A stretch of 64,000 nt of DNA from Paragorgia papillata (GCA_035771165.1 JAWNZC010000314.1:4920001-4984000); one strand, 5' to 3'. Counted from the stretch's first letter, positions 23,684-32,814 are shown. Program-made: numbers and translations. The notes: generated by a model from the letters alone, not told the origin.

Positions 23684-24822
23684 ATTCGTTTGTTTGTCTG
23701 TTCGTTTGTTCTTTTATTGTTTGTTTGTTTGTTTGTTTGTTCGTTCATTCGTTCATATCTAATGAAATATTTTAAGATAAATAAATAATAAAGTGTTAAT
23801 CTTGTGTTCGAACAGATAAAAGATGTGCCCACTGTGACGTCAATGCTCAGTGTCTTAATGGTCAGACGTGTGTATGTAACGATGGATACCATGGAGATGG
23901 CGAGACTTGTGAAAGTACGTAAAGCAAATATTAGCATTATGTGCCGAGATTCTTAGAAACAAAATATTGACGTTTTGAACGGAACCTTTCATCACAGCAT
24001 AGTCCCTAATAATTGTCTGGAAACGAGGTGAATCTCAAAGCGGCTAACAATGAGCTGCAATTTATGTTGAGAATGGCCTGAAAGTGATCAATTCTTTTGT
24101 TTTACGTTTATTGAAATTCATACAGCAATGCTGCTATTGTAGAATATATACATTATAAGACCAGACCGGGACCAGTTGCGAAAAATGCAACTACACAGGC
24201 CTTCCGGCGGGAATTGAACCCATATGTAGTCGAGTGAAATTCTTATAATATACCCAATTCTCTCCTGGCATTACGCCTTAATATATATACAGAACTCGCG
24301 ATCAAGCTCTCGGCAACGCCCTCCGTGGCTCAGTGGTCAGAGCATTGCACTAGAATCGCAAGGTCGTGGGTTCAATTCCTGCCGGAAGGCCTGTGTAGTT
24401 GCATTTTTCGCAACTGGTCCCGGTCTGGTCTTATAATGTATATATTCTACACTCGAATTTTCCTTCACCCAAAATCCTGAGAACATGATATGTAGTCAAG
24501 TGAAATGCCCAATATTACTTATAATATACCCAATGCTGCTATTGGCTGATTGCTTCATTATACCAAGAATACGATGTGTTCAGCAAGCGTGAAAGTGCAC
24601 AAACGTGAACAAAACCAAAGACTTTGGTCACGTTTTCAGACAATATATTTCTAGGGAGTAATGATCAGAGTAAGGAATAAAATATTTTAGCCTTAGAACA
24701 ACAGTAATTTACTTGCAATTTAGCAACCATGCATTTCACCTAAAACGCTAACAAATTATTAGTACAAAAGCTGCGTGGCTATTTGCCGTGTTCTTTGGTG
24801 TATGGCTTTGCGAGACGTGTCT

Positions 24823-24862
<40 letters not shown>

Positions 24863-27800
24863 AGATAAGTTGCCCCACAACATCTGTTAACTGTGGTAAT
24901 CTATTTTCCTTTTTGTATGCTTTGATATAGAGATTCGTGACCCGTGTGAACCTAATCCTTGCAAACATGGCGGTAGTTGTGAACCGTACCATCAGACATT
25001 CATGTGCAATTGTCTTCCAGGCTTTAAAGGGAAAACTTGCGAAGGTGATCGATCTACTTTTTGTATATGTCATGAAAAAAGATATTACTATTGAGGGGCA
25101 GTATCAGTAAAAATTATTTAAACTTTTATTAAGGTGGCTCCACACCGTTTCTTGAAAAATGGAAAATACAAGTTTGAGAGTCCAAAACACGCACATAAAC
25201 AATTCGGAAAAAGAATAAAACTAAATGTTATGCATAATAAAAATGCAGTCTGACAATCAAAAACTGTTACCAGATAAATACCAACAGTTGTTGCTATGGC
25301 AACAATGACGTTTCAAAATGGTTGCCTATTACCCTTCAAACTAATTTAATTCGAAAAAAACTTTGGTGACCCCCAATTTTTTTTCATTAAAACTTTTCTT
25401 GAAGTATGAGTAATCAATAGGCTGATTTTAAAAAAATTCTGTAGAACGAATACTTTTTTTTCCGGAAAAATCATGTTAATTTTTAAAATATTACATTCTT
25501 CAGAATTTTTTTAAAATCAGCCTATTGATTACTCATACTTCAAGGAAAGTTTTAATGGAAAAAAATTTGGGGGTCACCAAAGTTTTTTCCGAATTAAATT
25601 AATTTGAAGGGTAATTGGCAGCCATTTTGAAACGTCATTGTTGCCATAGCAACAACTGTTGGTATTTATTTGGTAGCCGTTTTTGATTGTCAGACTGTTT
25701 AACTATGCATAACATTTAGTTTTATTCTTTTTTGGAATTGTTTAATCGCGTGTTTTGGACTCTTAAACTTGTATTTTCCATTTTTCAAGAAACTGTATGG
25801 AGCCACCAGGGCCCGGTTGTATAAAAAAGTGATTAACTTTAATCATGATTAGTGCTTAATTCTAGCCAATCAGGACCAGTGTTTGAGACTTTAACTACGA
25901 TTTAATCACCCAAAAGGTGATTAAATCATGATTAAAAATGTTATACAACTGGGCCCAGTATAACGAATTCGGGAGTATAAATGGAAATGCAAATAGATCC
26001 TGCGCCCTTAGCCTGATGTTATGAATTGAAATAAGTTTTATCCCGACGCAGAACGCGTTATTTTGATGCGCAGTCGAGATTACGAACTGGCTCATTAAAC
26101 GAAATCACTTAAAACTAATCTTATAGTCCCTAGAATTAATGGACTGCAATTAATGACAATGAGGTGCAATTTATGTCGAGGTTGGCCTGAAAGTGCACAA
26201 ATCTTTTGCTTTACGTTCATAAATATTTATACAACAATGCTGCTATTGGCTGATTGCTTTATTACACCAAAAATACAATGTGTTCAGCAAGCGTGAGTGC
26301 ACAAACGTGAACACAAACATATAACAACGAGTTTGGCTGCGTTTCCAGACTATTCGTTTTTATTATAAATACATAGGTGACTATAGAAAATCGCGCGCGC
26401 TGATTGGTAGAGCTACTTCGGACTAATTCTCGATAATCACCTATAGCGTTTATTCAAGATGGCCGCCAGCCAATTTGTCAACTGCGACAGACGAGGAAAT
26501 TAACAATTTCAAAGAAAATGTTGTTTCTAAAAGTAGGAAGATGTGTATTTATACTAAAACAATTATTCACCTCAAGCTCAGTGAATATCGGTGAATAATA
26601 ACCTCGACTTCGTCTCGGTTATTATTCACCGATATTCACCTCGCCTTCGGCGAATAATTGTTAAATAGCCCCTTTTAATAAGTATAGAACACGAAATTTT
26701 CAGCCAATATATGACGTAAAAGGGTCTATAGGGACTATGTTTGAACGTATGTGTCCAACACTAAACATGCAATGTTTCAAGTAATTTTGTTTGATAATTG
26801 CAAAGATTTATTTTCAGTAAGTTTTTATACGCATGTAATGCTAAGGGGTTAGGTTTCTATGTCAAAAAATTTTAATATTTGAAAAAATCATAGAGGTCGG
26901 TGGTTGTTTCTTATTTCTTAATAGTGCCTCTAACTTTATTTATTCTGTAGATAAGGAGTTTTGCTCAACTTTAGTCAGTCCATGTAAGAATGGCGAAACG
27001 TGCATCGGACATAATGATGGTTATGACTGCACAACATGTATGACCGCAGTTTGCCCTGAAAGTACGTGACACACTTTTTTCAGGGGGAGGGTAAAGTATG
27101 CATGGTAAGAAGTACATGCTACATATGGTGCGTGGTACATGGTGCGTGGTACATGGTACATGGTAATTGGCACATGGTACATGGTACACAGTACATCGTA
27201 CACGGCACATGGTACACGGCACATGGTACACGGCACATGGTACACGGCACATGGTACACGGCACATGGTACACGGCACATGGTACACGGCACATGGCACA
27301 CGGCACATGGTACACGGCACATGATACATGGTACACAGTACATGGTACACAGTACATGGTACACAGTACATGATACACAGTACATGGTACATCATAAATA
27401 ATACATGGTACGTGACACATGGTACATGGTAAATGGCACATGACACATGGTACATGGTGCATGGTACTTGGTACATGATACATTGTACATGGTGCATGGT
27501 ACATGGCATATGGTACATGGTAGACAGTACATAATACATCATAAATATTACACTGTACGTGTTCCTTAGTGCATGGTGCATAGTTCATATCACATATCAC
27601 ATAGTATTTAGTGTATGCTATATAGTCACTTAATACATACTCTTCAAAATATAGCAAATTCAACCAATTTATGTGCTGGTAAACGCTGTCTGAATGGAGG
27701 AACATGTAAAGTGACACCAGATAACAAGAGTTGGTATTGTATTTGTAAAAGCAATCGTTTAAAAGCTCCTGATTGCGGTAAGTTGTTGAAATAAAAAATA

Positions 27801-30800
27801 CTGAGATGTGATTCGATAACTATCAGAATATGTTTAAATAAATGGATGTAAAAAGTAGAGTACTGCGTAGGCAGTGTTTTAGATAGAACAAAGTGAAAAG
27901 GTGGTAAACTGACGAGAATAGTTTTGATTACGAAATATTGCTGTTTTGAGCAGAGCCCTTCATCAGCATGAGATGTGATATTTCATTTTCAAAAGTAATA
28001 TTCTCAACGGTTTTTCACTTTGCTCATATCAGAGGATTGTTTATTTGTCGCACGGTATTTTTGGACTGTTTGTCAAAGCGTTTCAATGGTCAAAAGTTTA
28101 ATACTTTCTAAATGTTTCCTTCTTTTCTAGCTTGCAACTGTCCTGAAAATGCTCATCATCCGTCTGAAAGGAACCTTACCTGTGACAATGTCGAAGGCGT
28201 GTGTGCGTGTCCGCGAGGATTCGTTCATGATCGATATCGAGACGTCTGTGATGATGGACATCCCACAGGTGATCTATCAAAGTCTTTAATTTGTAGAGCG
28301 GATCACTGATAGAAATAGCAGGATTGCGGGTCTTGTTCAATAAAACCAAAGAAGCAAGAAACAAACAAACAAGCAAGCAAACAAACAAACAAACAAGCAA
28401 ACAAACAAACAAACAAACAAACAAACAAACAAGCAAGCAAGCAAACAAACAGACGAACAGACGAAAAGATTAACAGGCGAACAGGCAAACAGGCAAACAG
28501 ACAAGCAGACAAACAAACAAAAACGAACGAACGAACGAACGAACGAACGAACGAACGAACGAACGAACGAACGGGCGGGCGGACGGACGGACGGACGGAC
28601 GGACGGACAGACAGACAGACAGTTTAATTGTTAACATTTCTTTCTATTATTTAATTTGTTAAGGTCTGTGTACTTCATGTAATCCAAACCCGTGCAAAAA
28701 TGAAGCGACATGCGTAGGAAAACCTTATCCAGGCTGTTCTTGTAACTGTAAAGAAGGTTGGACTGGTAAACTATGTGATGAGGAAGGTAATTTGTATTTA
28801 TTGATTATGCACAGAACAGCATAGTGCAGTACACTACATCAGTCCAGTCCAGTGCATGTATGCCGATGATACCCAAATTTTTGCATCTTCCCATAATTCC
28901 GAGGAGCTTGTTGCAAATTTAAATTCTGACCTTGCCAATGTCCGCAGCTGGCTAGTTGCAAATAAACTTCAAGTTCATCCATCTAAATCAAAATTCATGT
29001 ATATTGGTTCCGTGTATAATCTTAAAAATAAAGTATGCGAGCAACCTGTTCTGATAAACAACACTTCTGTCTCCCGAACCAATACAAAAAAGTGTCTAGG
29101 AGTGGAGATAGATGAAAAACTTAGCTGGGAAAGGCATATTGATACAATCTGTAAGAAAGCCAGTGCGGGCATTGGTGCAGTGAGACGTACGAAAGCTTTT
29201 GTTTCTACCAATACGCTAGAAACTGTTTATAAAGCTCTAGTCCAACCTTATAATTATTTTGACTACTGTTCCCCTCTTTGGGATAACTGCGGCAAACTCC
29301 TTAAAGATAAGCTACAAAGATTTCAATCTCGAGCTGCTAGAGTTCTAACAGGTGACAGTTACGATATAAGGTCGACTGATGTACTTGACACCATCTCGTG
29401 GGACACGCTTGATACAAGGCGGTCCTATGCTAAATCGGTTTTAATGTACAATATACTGAATGACCACACCGCACCGGGCCTTAAAAACTCTATTGAGAGG
29501 AGAAGTGTTAGTCAATATAATTACAATCTTCGCAATAATGCGACAGACCTAACACTGTCGAAGCCAAAAAGAGAATTTTTAGAAAAGACATTTAAATATA
29601 GCGGCGCTGTGCTTTGGAATCAGCTTTCCTGTGAGGCGAAAACAGCCGAGTCGCTATACAGGTTCAAAAACTATATTAGGCCTTAGTTAGGTCACATCTT
29701 CTTCCTTTTTGATAACTTTTAGTTTTTAGCATAGTTTTTGTAATGTGATTTTAGTGAACATTTGTATTTCTCTATTTTAATAATTAATTTGTAATTATGC
29801 TATTTATATTTTTTGTATTGTACAGACACACCCTCCACAGACCTTATTAAAAAATGGCCGCCGAATTATAATTATTTTATGTGCATATAAATTAGCCCTT
29901 ATGACCTCGTTTTAAAGTAAAAATTCTTTTGAATTTCACACATGAAAACGAGTTCATAAGGGCTAATTTATATGTATATAAAATAATTTTAATTCGTCGG
30001 CCATTTTTGAATAAGGTCTATGGAAATCAGCTAATGTTGTTGGGGCCAGCGTGTTTCTTTCACATAAAGATCTACATACAGTGCAGTGCAGTGCAGTAGA
30101 ATTCAGTGTAGTGCAGTACAATTCAGTACAGTACAGTACAGTACAGTACAGTACAGTACAGTACAGTACAGTACAGTACAGTACAGTACAATTCAGTACA
30201 GTACAGTACAGTACAGTACAGTACAGTACAGTACAGTACAGTACAGTACAGTACAGTACAGTACAGTACAGTACAGTACAGTACAGTACAATTCAGTGCG
30301 GTACAGTACTATGCAGTAAAATAGTGGTTTTTGTCAGTTACTATAGGGCGAAGCAAATGTGACCCTAACCCTTGCAAGAACGGTGGGACATGCAACATTG
30401 TGAATGGAGCAGCAAATTGCACGTGTCCTGAAGGATTTACATCTCAACTTTGTGAGAAAGGTAATTTTTACAGAAATACAGACAAATACGAGTTGTGACT
30501 GGAGGCGGAAAATGTTCTGTCCCCAAGTTCAACCAAAAAGCGAAGTATACTTGTTATGATATTAGTAATACTGTTTTATTTAAAGGAGACGTATGTTCAC
30601 CCAATCCATGTTTAAATGGTGGAAGCTGTGTTAGTGTTGTACACAGTTACGATTGTGTTTGTGATCAGCAGTTTACTGGACCAAAGTGCCAAGGTATGAC
30701 ATTTTGTATTGCAGTGCATTGCAATGCATGTGTTTGGACATGTTGTGATTGAATCTGCTCCTGTGTATGCGTCAGCACACGTATTTGTGTTTGTGTTTGC

Positions 30801-32787
30801 GCTTGTGTTTGATTTTGTTTGTCTCTTATGTTTGTCCTGGTACTCTCCCGTCTAGGTCTAAGTTTGAGTCCGAGAGCAAGTTTAAGTCACTCGTCATCTG
30901 TGTCTGTAACTGCGACTAGGCCTTCGTCTGCACGTTTATCTGCTTCTGCGCCTGCGTCTCCATTTGTGCCGTCTGCGCTTGGATTTGCACTTGCGCCTGC
31001 ATCTTTATCTGTATCGGCGCTTGCTGTGTCTGCGTTTGCGTTTGCATTTGCGCCTGCATCTTTGTCTGCGCCTGCATCTCCATCTGTATTTTCGCCAGCG
31101 TCTCCATTTTTTATTTGCGTCCTGCCCATCCATCTATCTTGATATCTAGTGTCTCCGTCAGCGTCTTCGTCTTAGTGTCGGAGTCTATGTTACTTTATCC
31201 TGGATCTATGTTCTTTTCTTCATATGTCTCAACTTAATGTCATAGCAACTGTTGTCCTCAAATAGAACTTTTTCTCTCATCTAGTTAATAAATGCGTAAA
31301 ATGTGACCCCGTCAATGCATTATGTACCCGAGGAAAATGCGTCTGTAAATCAGGATATGTTGGAAATGGATATCGTTGTATGCGCAAACGAAAAGGTAAC
31401 AACCTATATAATCTTGTCCTTGCTGTCAAAATGGAAATACCTTCCCACTTCCCCTTCTGTAAACCGTTGTGCATTACAATAATAACGATTGATTGGCTGT
31501 CAATTACGGGCCAGTTTTCAAAAATACTGCGGTGGTACAGAAGGTCGTTGTTGTATGCGCTGTAAGCAACGAAACGTTAGCAATTAAATTTTTATATAGT
31601 CTTTGAAGTTGTCATGTCTTGTCTTAAAGTCATTTGCTGGGCACTTATTAGTAGACCGGTTGGAACTTACCGTATAAATAAATGAATTATAAGACAAATT
31701 TGCGTATATGTATATCTACCAACCGGGCAAAGCAATCCCTTTGTAGAATACAATTGTTGAAAAAGGCGCGTCATCCGTCTTTTCCGCGAGGCTAATCACA
31801 AAAAACAATATAATACAGCATTTCTGAAAGCGCTAGTGTAATTGACAGCTGAGCAATCGTTATTATTGAAATCAACGATGTTTTACAGAAGCAGAAGTGG
31901 GAAGGTATTTCCATTTTGACTGTAAATTGACTGTGTAAACTGTAAAACTACAGCTAAAGCTCTCGTAAGCGGCCATTTCGGGACAATTGGAGTAGTAGCA
32001 GTAATTAGGGCTTGGTCGCTTACAAGAGCATGACAATAAGTAACTCGCGACCCGATTATTCTCCACCCGAGTTCACTGTTCCACAATATTCATTTGAAAG
32101 TAACAATTTAATAACGAAAAAATTAAAAACGTTTTACTTTGATGAAGGGCTCCGCTCGAAACGAAAGTATTTCGTTGCTAAAAATTTCGGTAGTTTACCA
32201 CATTTTCACTCTTATCCCGCCTATATCCAAAACGCTGTACGCAGCCGCATAATAGGGCCATTTAAACGGAGAAAATAAGTCGCGACTTATTTTGGACTAG
32301 CTTTCAACCCTGTTCTTATTTTAGTCGCGACTTACTTTGATCACGAACAAATTGACCATTTATACGGACGTATATACGAGTGTGTTCGCGACTTAAATAG
32401 GACGCGTCTTAATTAAGTCGCGACTTATTTTCTCCCGTTTAAATGACCCTAACATGTATAGTCAATTTGAAGAAGAGGTTGGGCTGTCAATAGTCTTAAC
32501 GGAATTTAAATTGTCAAATCGATTCATGACTTGCTGTATTAAGCTACAGTAAGTAGTAGGTTCTTTCATAATTACGTCTTCTCAAAACCTTTTTAGTGAA
32601 TATCTGCACCACGTGCCACCCCGTAAATGCTATGTGTGTGAACAACAACTGTCAATGCAAAGATGGCTACACTGGAAATGGTTATCAATGCTTGAAAACG
32701 CAGTCAGGTGATTTTTATGTTCTTACTTTATCCAAAATAATTATGAGCGACTGTATTTTTTTGAGGGTAACATATGACAGTAATTAG
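14803..32787 (+). CDS. EGF gene 2: secreted multi-EGF protein, long paralogue
   Basis: Eighteen exons are predicted: 14803-15775, 16368-16460, 17516-17626, 18996-19106, 20023-20133, 21009-21119, 21856-21987, 22580-22723, 23816-23914, 24931-25044, 26951-27061, 27655-27777, 28131-28268, 28664-28786, 30347-30460, 30586-30693, 31285-31395 and 32597 onward. They join in one frame. If the last exon reads through to the TAA ending at 32787, the protein is 1,005 aa; if the weak donor after 32707 (AGGTGATT) is used, more exons follow unseen. Signal peptide is residues 1-21. RQKR at 63-66 is a furin-type site. A Ser/Pro/Asn-rich region follows, then 17 EGF-like modules, one per exon, all phase 1. No transmembrane helix is visible. 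Exons 1-10 are colinear with gene 1. Extracellular matrix or ligand role inferred only from EGF content. Confidence 0.8.
15872..16145. repeat. (ACTGY) pentamer microsatellite
   Basis: Blocks of TGTAC and TGCAC in intron 1 of gene 2. The TGTAC parts are the reverse complement of the GTACA array at 30083-30310 in intron 14. Confidence 0.95.
16368..16460 (+). CDS. EGF gene 2 exon 2: four-cysteine EGF-like module
   Basis: 31 codons, phase 1-1. [20 protein letters not shown]. Cys1 and Cys3 are missing, exactly as in gene 1 exon 2. Confidence 0.85.
16877..17032. mobile_element. foldback MITE
   Basis: Ends AGGGTGACTACATGGACCG and its near inverse (GTCTAAATAATCACCCC), with inner GGCTAGCTCGGTTAGCCGGG / CCCGACTAACCGGGCCAGCT arms. 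Confidence 0.6.
17260..17408. mobile_element. foldback element
   Basis: The arm GTGTTTCATCAGGGG near 17288 is inverted as CCCCTGATGAAACAC near 17376, with a second inner arm CCTCGG / CCGAGG. Confidence 0.55.
17516..17626 (+). CDS. EGF gene 2 exon 3: EGF-like module
   Basis: 37 codons, phase 1-1, six cysteines ([24 protein letters not shown]). Confidence 0.85.
17863..18054. mobile_element. foldback MITE (CTTTTAATAAGTA family)
   Basis: ACCCTTTTAATAAGTATAGA at the left is inverted at the right (TACTTATTAAAAGGGT). A partial relative lies at 26678-26735. Confidence 0.65.
18996..19106 (+). CDS. EGF gene 2 exon 4: EGF-like module
   Basis: 37 codons, phase 1-1, six cysteines ([24 protein letters not shown]). 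Confidence 0.85.
19200..19800. mobile_element. probable decayed MITE, TTGCAACG type
   Basis: Repeated TTGCAAGA, TGCAACGCTTGCTGCAAC and TTGCCGCAA phrases and partial inverted arms. Ends are not clear. Related in style to 9217-9440. Confidence 0.4.
20023..20133 (+). CDS. EGF gene 2 exon 5: EGF-like module
   Basis: 37 codons, phase 1-1, six cysteines ([24 protein letters not shown]). Confidence 0.85.
20357..20462. repeat. (CAA)n microsatellite
   Basis: About 34 CAA triplets in intron 5, with one interruption near 20442. Confidence 0.95.
20636..20842 (-). mobile_element. 5S-rRNA-derived SINE
   Basis: Inverted copy: TCACCCATCCAAGTACTACC is the complement of the 5S-like box. The body AACCCGGCGAAAAACCCTCG matches the other copies. 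Confidence 0.7.
21009..21119 (+). CDS. EGF gene 2 exon 6: EGF-like module
   Basis: 37 codons, phase 1-1, six cysteines ([24 protein letters not shown]). Donor is a normal GGTAGG, unlike the MITE-borne donor of gene 1 exon 6. Confidence 0.85.
21165..21782. repeat. 11 bp minisatellite GTTACTGGTKA
   Basis: About 420 bp of 11-mers GTTACTGGTGA and GTTACTGGTTA, then a second block (about 21625-21782) of TGACTGGTTA and TGACTGGTCAG variants. The lead phrase CTCTAATTGACTGGTTA occurs at the start of both blocks. Confidence 0.9.
21856..21987 (+). CDS. EGF gene 2 exon 7: long EGF-like module
   Basis: 44 codons, phase 1-1, six cysteines ([18 protein letters not shown]) with the long [12 protein letters not shown] loop. 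Confidence 0.85.
22580..22723 (+). CDS. EGF gene 2 exon 8: long EGF-like module
   Basis: 48 codons, phase 1-1. [15 protein letters not shown], long acidic loop, [11 protein letters not shown]. Confidence 0.85.
22811..23500 (-). pseudogene. truncated LINE reverse transcriptase, C-terminal part
   Basis: The minus-strand ORF 23500-22985 encodes the end of a non-LTR retrotransposon RT: phrases [22 protein letters not shown] and [13 protein letters not shown] are typical of the CR1/Jockey-type C-terminal region. The RT palm and endonuclease are absent (5' truncation). It lies in intron 8 of EGF gene 2, in opposite orientation. The sequence below 22985 would be its 3' UTR. Confidence 0.75.
23543..23757. 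repeat. (CAGA)n / (CAGG)n then (GTTT)n array
   Basis: CAGA blocks alternate with CAGG blocks, then GTTT/GTTC units follow. The array ends about 60 bp before exon 9. Confidence 0.95.
23816..23914 (+). CDS. EGF gene 2 exon 9: short CxxC EGF-like module
   Basis: 33 codons, phase 1-1, six cysteines ([17 protein letters not shown]) with YHGDGE. Confidence 0.85.
23995..24665. mobile_element. GTCTGGAAAC-family MITE with nested tRNA-SINE pair
   Basis: Left end ATTGTCTGGAAACGAGG and right end TTTTCAGACAATAT are inverted. The middle (about 24140-24475) is an inserted palindromic pair of tRNA-derived SINE copies. Confidence 0.6.
24140..24475. mobile_element. inverted pair of tRNA-derived SINEs
   Basis: The + copy (about 24310-24450) reads GTGGCTCAGTGGTCAGAGC then GGGTTCAATTCC and CGGTCTGGTCTTATAATGTA. 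A shorter inverted copy occupies 24145-24215. Related to 58880 and 62062. Confidence 0.65.
24931..25044 (+). CDS. EGF gene 2 exon 10: EGF-like module
   Basis: 38 codons, phase 1-1, six cysteines ([24 protein letters not shown]). It is the counterpart of the terminal exon of gene 1. Confidence 0.85.
25134..25808. mobile_element. long foldback element (about 675 bp)
   Basis: Two arms of about 300 bp are near-perfect inverted copies: GGTGGCTCCACACCGTTTCT at the left, AGAAACTGTATGGAGCCACC at the right. There is no ORF. The loop is centred near 25470. Confidence 0.8.
25809..25957. mobile_element. short MITE abutting the long foldback
   Basis: Ends GGGCCCGGTTGTATAA and TTATACAACTGGGCCC, with ATCATGATTA palindromes inside. 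It starts immediately after the preceding element. Confidence 0.8.
26125..26362. mobile_element. GTCTGGAAAC-family MITE
   Basis: Shares ATAGTCCCTA, GGTGCAATTTATGTCGAGG and CAATGTGTTCAGCAAGCGTG with 23995-24665. This copy lacks the nested SINE pair. Confidence 0.65.
26375..26735. mobile_element. MITE remnant with TTCACC palindromes
   Basis: Contains CGGTGAATAATAACC / GGTTATTATTCACCG foldback arms and ends in a CTTTTAATAAGTATAGAACA piece related to 17863. Same style as 3828-4320. Confidence 0.5.
26951..27061 (+). CDS. EGF gene 2 exon 11: divergent EGF-like module
   Basis: 37 codons, phase 1-1, six cysteines, but the second half is unusual (CTTCMTAVC instead of CxCxxGF...C). Confidence 0.7.
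27110..27560. repeat. 14 bp minisatellite ACGGCACATGGTAC
   Basis: Core of 14-mers at about 27200-27315, flanked by variants with CATGGTACAC and CATGGTACATGG. Units contain CATG and GTAC palindromes. The His/Val/Pro/Cys ORFs here are artefacts. Confidence 0.9.
27655..27777 (+). CDS. EGF gene 2 exon 12: EGF-like module
   Basis: 41 codons, phase 1-1, six cysteines ([18 protein letters not shown]). Confidence 0.8.
27840..28000 (-). mobile_element. Penelope-type terminal repeat fragment
   Basis: On the minus strand it reads CTGATGAAGGGCTCTGCTC then CAGCAATATTTCGTAA. The flank (GTAGAGTACTGCGTAGGCAG on the + strand) recurs near 9905 and 63297. Confidence 0.5.
28131..28268 (+). CDS. EGF gene 2 exon 13: cysteine-rich module
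   Basis: 46 codons, phase 1-1, six cysteines ([22 protein letters not shown]). Spacing differs from the usual modules. Confidence 0.75.
28343..28620. repeat. evolving tetranucleotide array CAAA-CGAA-CGGA-CAGA
   Basis: Ordered blocks of CAAA/CAAG, then CGAA, then GGGC, then GGAC, then AGAC. The array ends about 43 bp before exon 14. Confidence 0.95.
28664..28786 (+). CDS. EGF gene 2 exon 14: EGF-like module
   Basis: 41 codons, phase 1-1. [29 protein letters not shown]; two extra cysteines (eight in all). Confidence 0.8.
28850..29838 (+). pseudogene. 5'-truncated LINE with RT YADD motif
   Basis: The ORF running to 29686 starts at the RT catalytic motif YADD and continues through [28 protein letters not shown] and a C-terminal FKNYIRP before TAG, as in CR1/Jockey-type non-LTR elements. 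The N-terminal part is missing, so it is a dead-on-arrival copy. Sequence to about 29838 would be its 3' UTR. It lies sense in intron 14 of EGF gene 2. Confidence 0.8.
29838..30022. mobile_element. foldback MITE
   Basis: CCACAGACCTTATT and AATAAGGTCTATGG ends, with inverted inner arms (AATTAGCCCTTATGA / TCATAAGGGCTAATT). Confidence 0.75.
30083..30315. repeat. (GTACA)n microsatellite
   Basis: About 45 pentamers with scattered AATTC variants. The array ends about 35 bp before exon 15. Confidence 0.95.
30347..30460 (+). CDS. EGF gene 2 exon 15: EGF-like module
   Basis: 38 codons, phase 1-1, six cysteines ([22 protein letters not shown]). Confidence 0.85.
30586..30693 (+). CDS. EGF gene 2 exon 16: EGF-like module
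   Basis: 36 codons, phase 1-1, six cysteines ([24 protein letters not shown]). Intron 15 is only about 125 bp. Confidence 0.85.
30780..31185. repeat. degenerate hexamer repeat (TGCGTCTGTGTT-like)
   Basis: Loose 6 bp periodicity of CTGCGT, TTGTGT and CATCTT in intron 16. Ala/Ser-rich ORFs over it are artefacts. Confidence 0.7.
31285..31395 (+). CDS. EGF gene 2 exon 17: short CxxC EGF-like module
   Basis: 37 codons, phase 1-1, six cysteines ([24 protein letters not shown]). Very close to gene 0 exon 771-887. Basic tail RKRK. Confidence 0.85.
31423..31926. mobile_element. foldback MITE
   Basis: TGTCAAAATGGAAATACCTT at the left is inverted at the right (AAGGTATTTCCATTTTGAC). Inner arms are AATAATAACGATTG / CAATCGTTATTATT. 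Confidence 0.75.
32119..32185 (+). mobile_element. Penelope-type fragment with hammerhead-like motif
   Basis: TTGATGAAGGGCTCCGCTCG then AAACG, AGTATTTCGTT. See findings for the fold. Flanked downstream by TAGTTTACCACATTTTCACT as in other copies. Confidence 0.5.
32255..32453. mobile_element. foldback MITE (GGGCCATTTAAACG family)
   Basis: Second copy of the 8236-8492 family. Ends GGGCCATTTAAACGGAG and CTCCCGTTTAAATG, with AGTCGCGACTTA palindromes inside. Confidence 0.8.
32597..32787 (+). CDS. EGF gene 2 exon 18: last recognised EGF-like module
   Basis: Six cysteines ([26 protein letters not shown]). Either a weak donor follows 32707 (GTGATT, a type also seen after exons 10 and 13), or the frame reads on to the TAA at 32785. 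I cannot decide which. Confidence 0.7.
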
Positions 32788-32814
32788 ATACTGATAACTC
32801 AATGACCTCACCCC

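Noticed and set aside
24310..24400. tRNA gene (and similar at 12818, 57205, 58880, 47425)
   Set aside because: A and B box-like words are present, but acceptor and anticodon stems do not close and copies carry a common non-tRNA tail.
27200..27315. CRISPR-like regular repeats
   Set aside because: No spacers; contiguous tandem minisatellite in an animal gene intron.
27021..27717. 248 aa and 186 aa Cys/His/Pro/Val ORFs
   Set aside because: They come from the 14 bp minisatellite; periodic codons, no start context, antisense to EGF exons 11-12.
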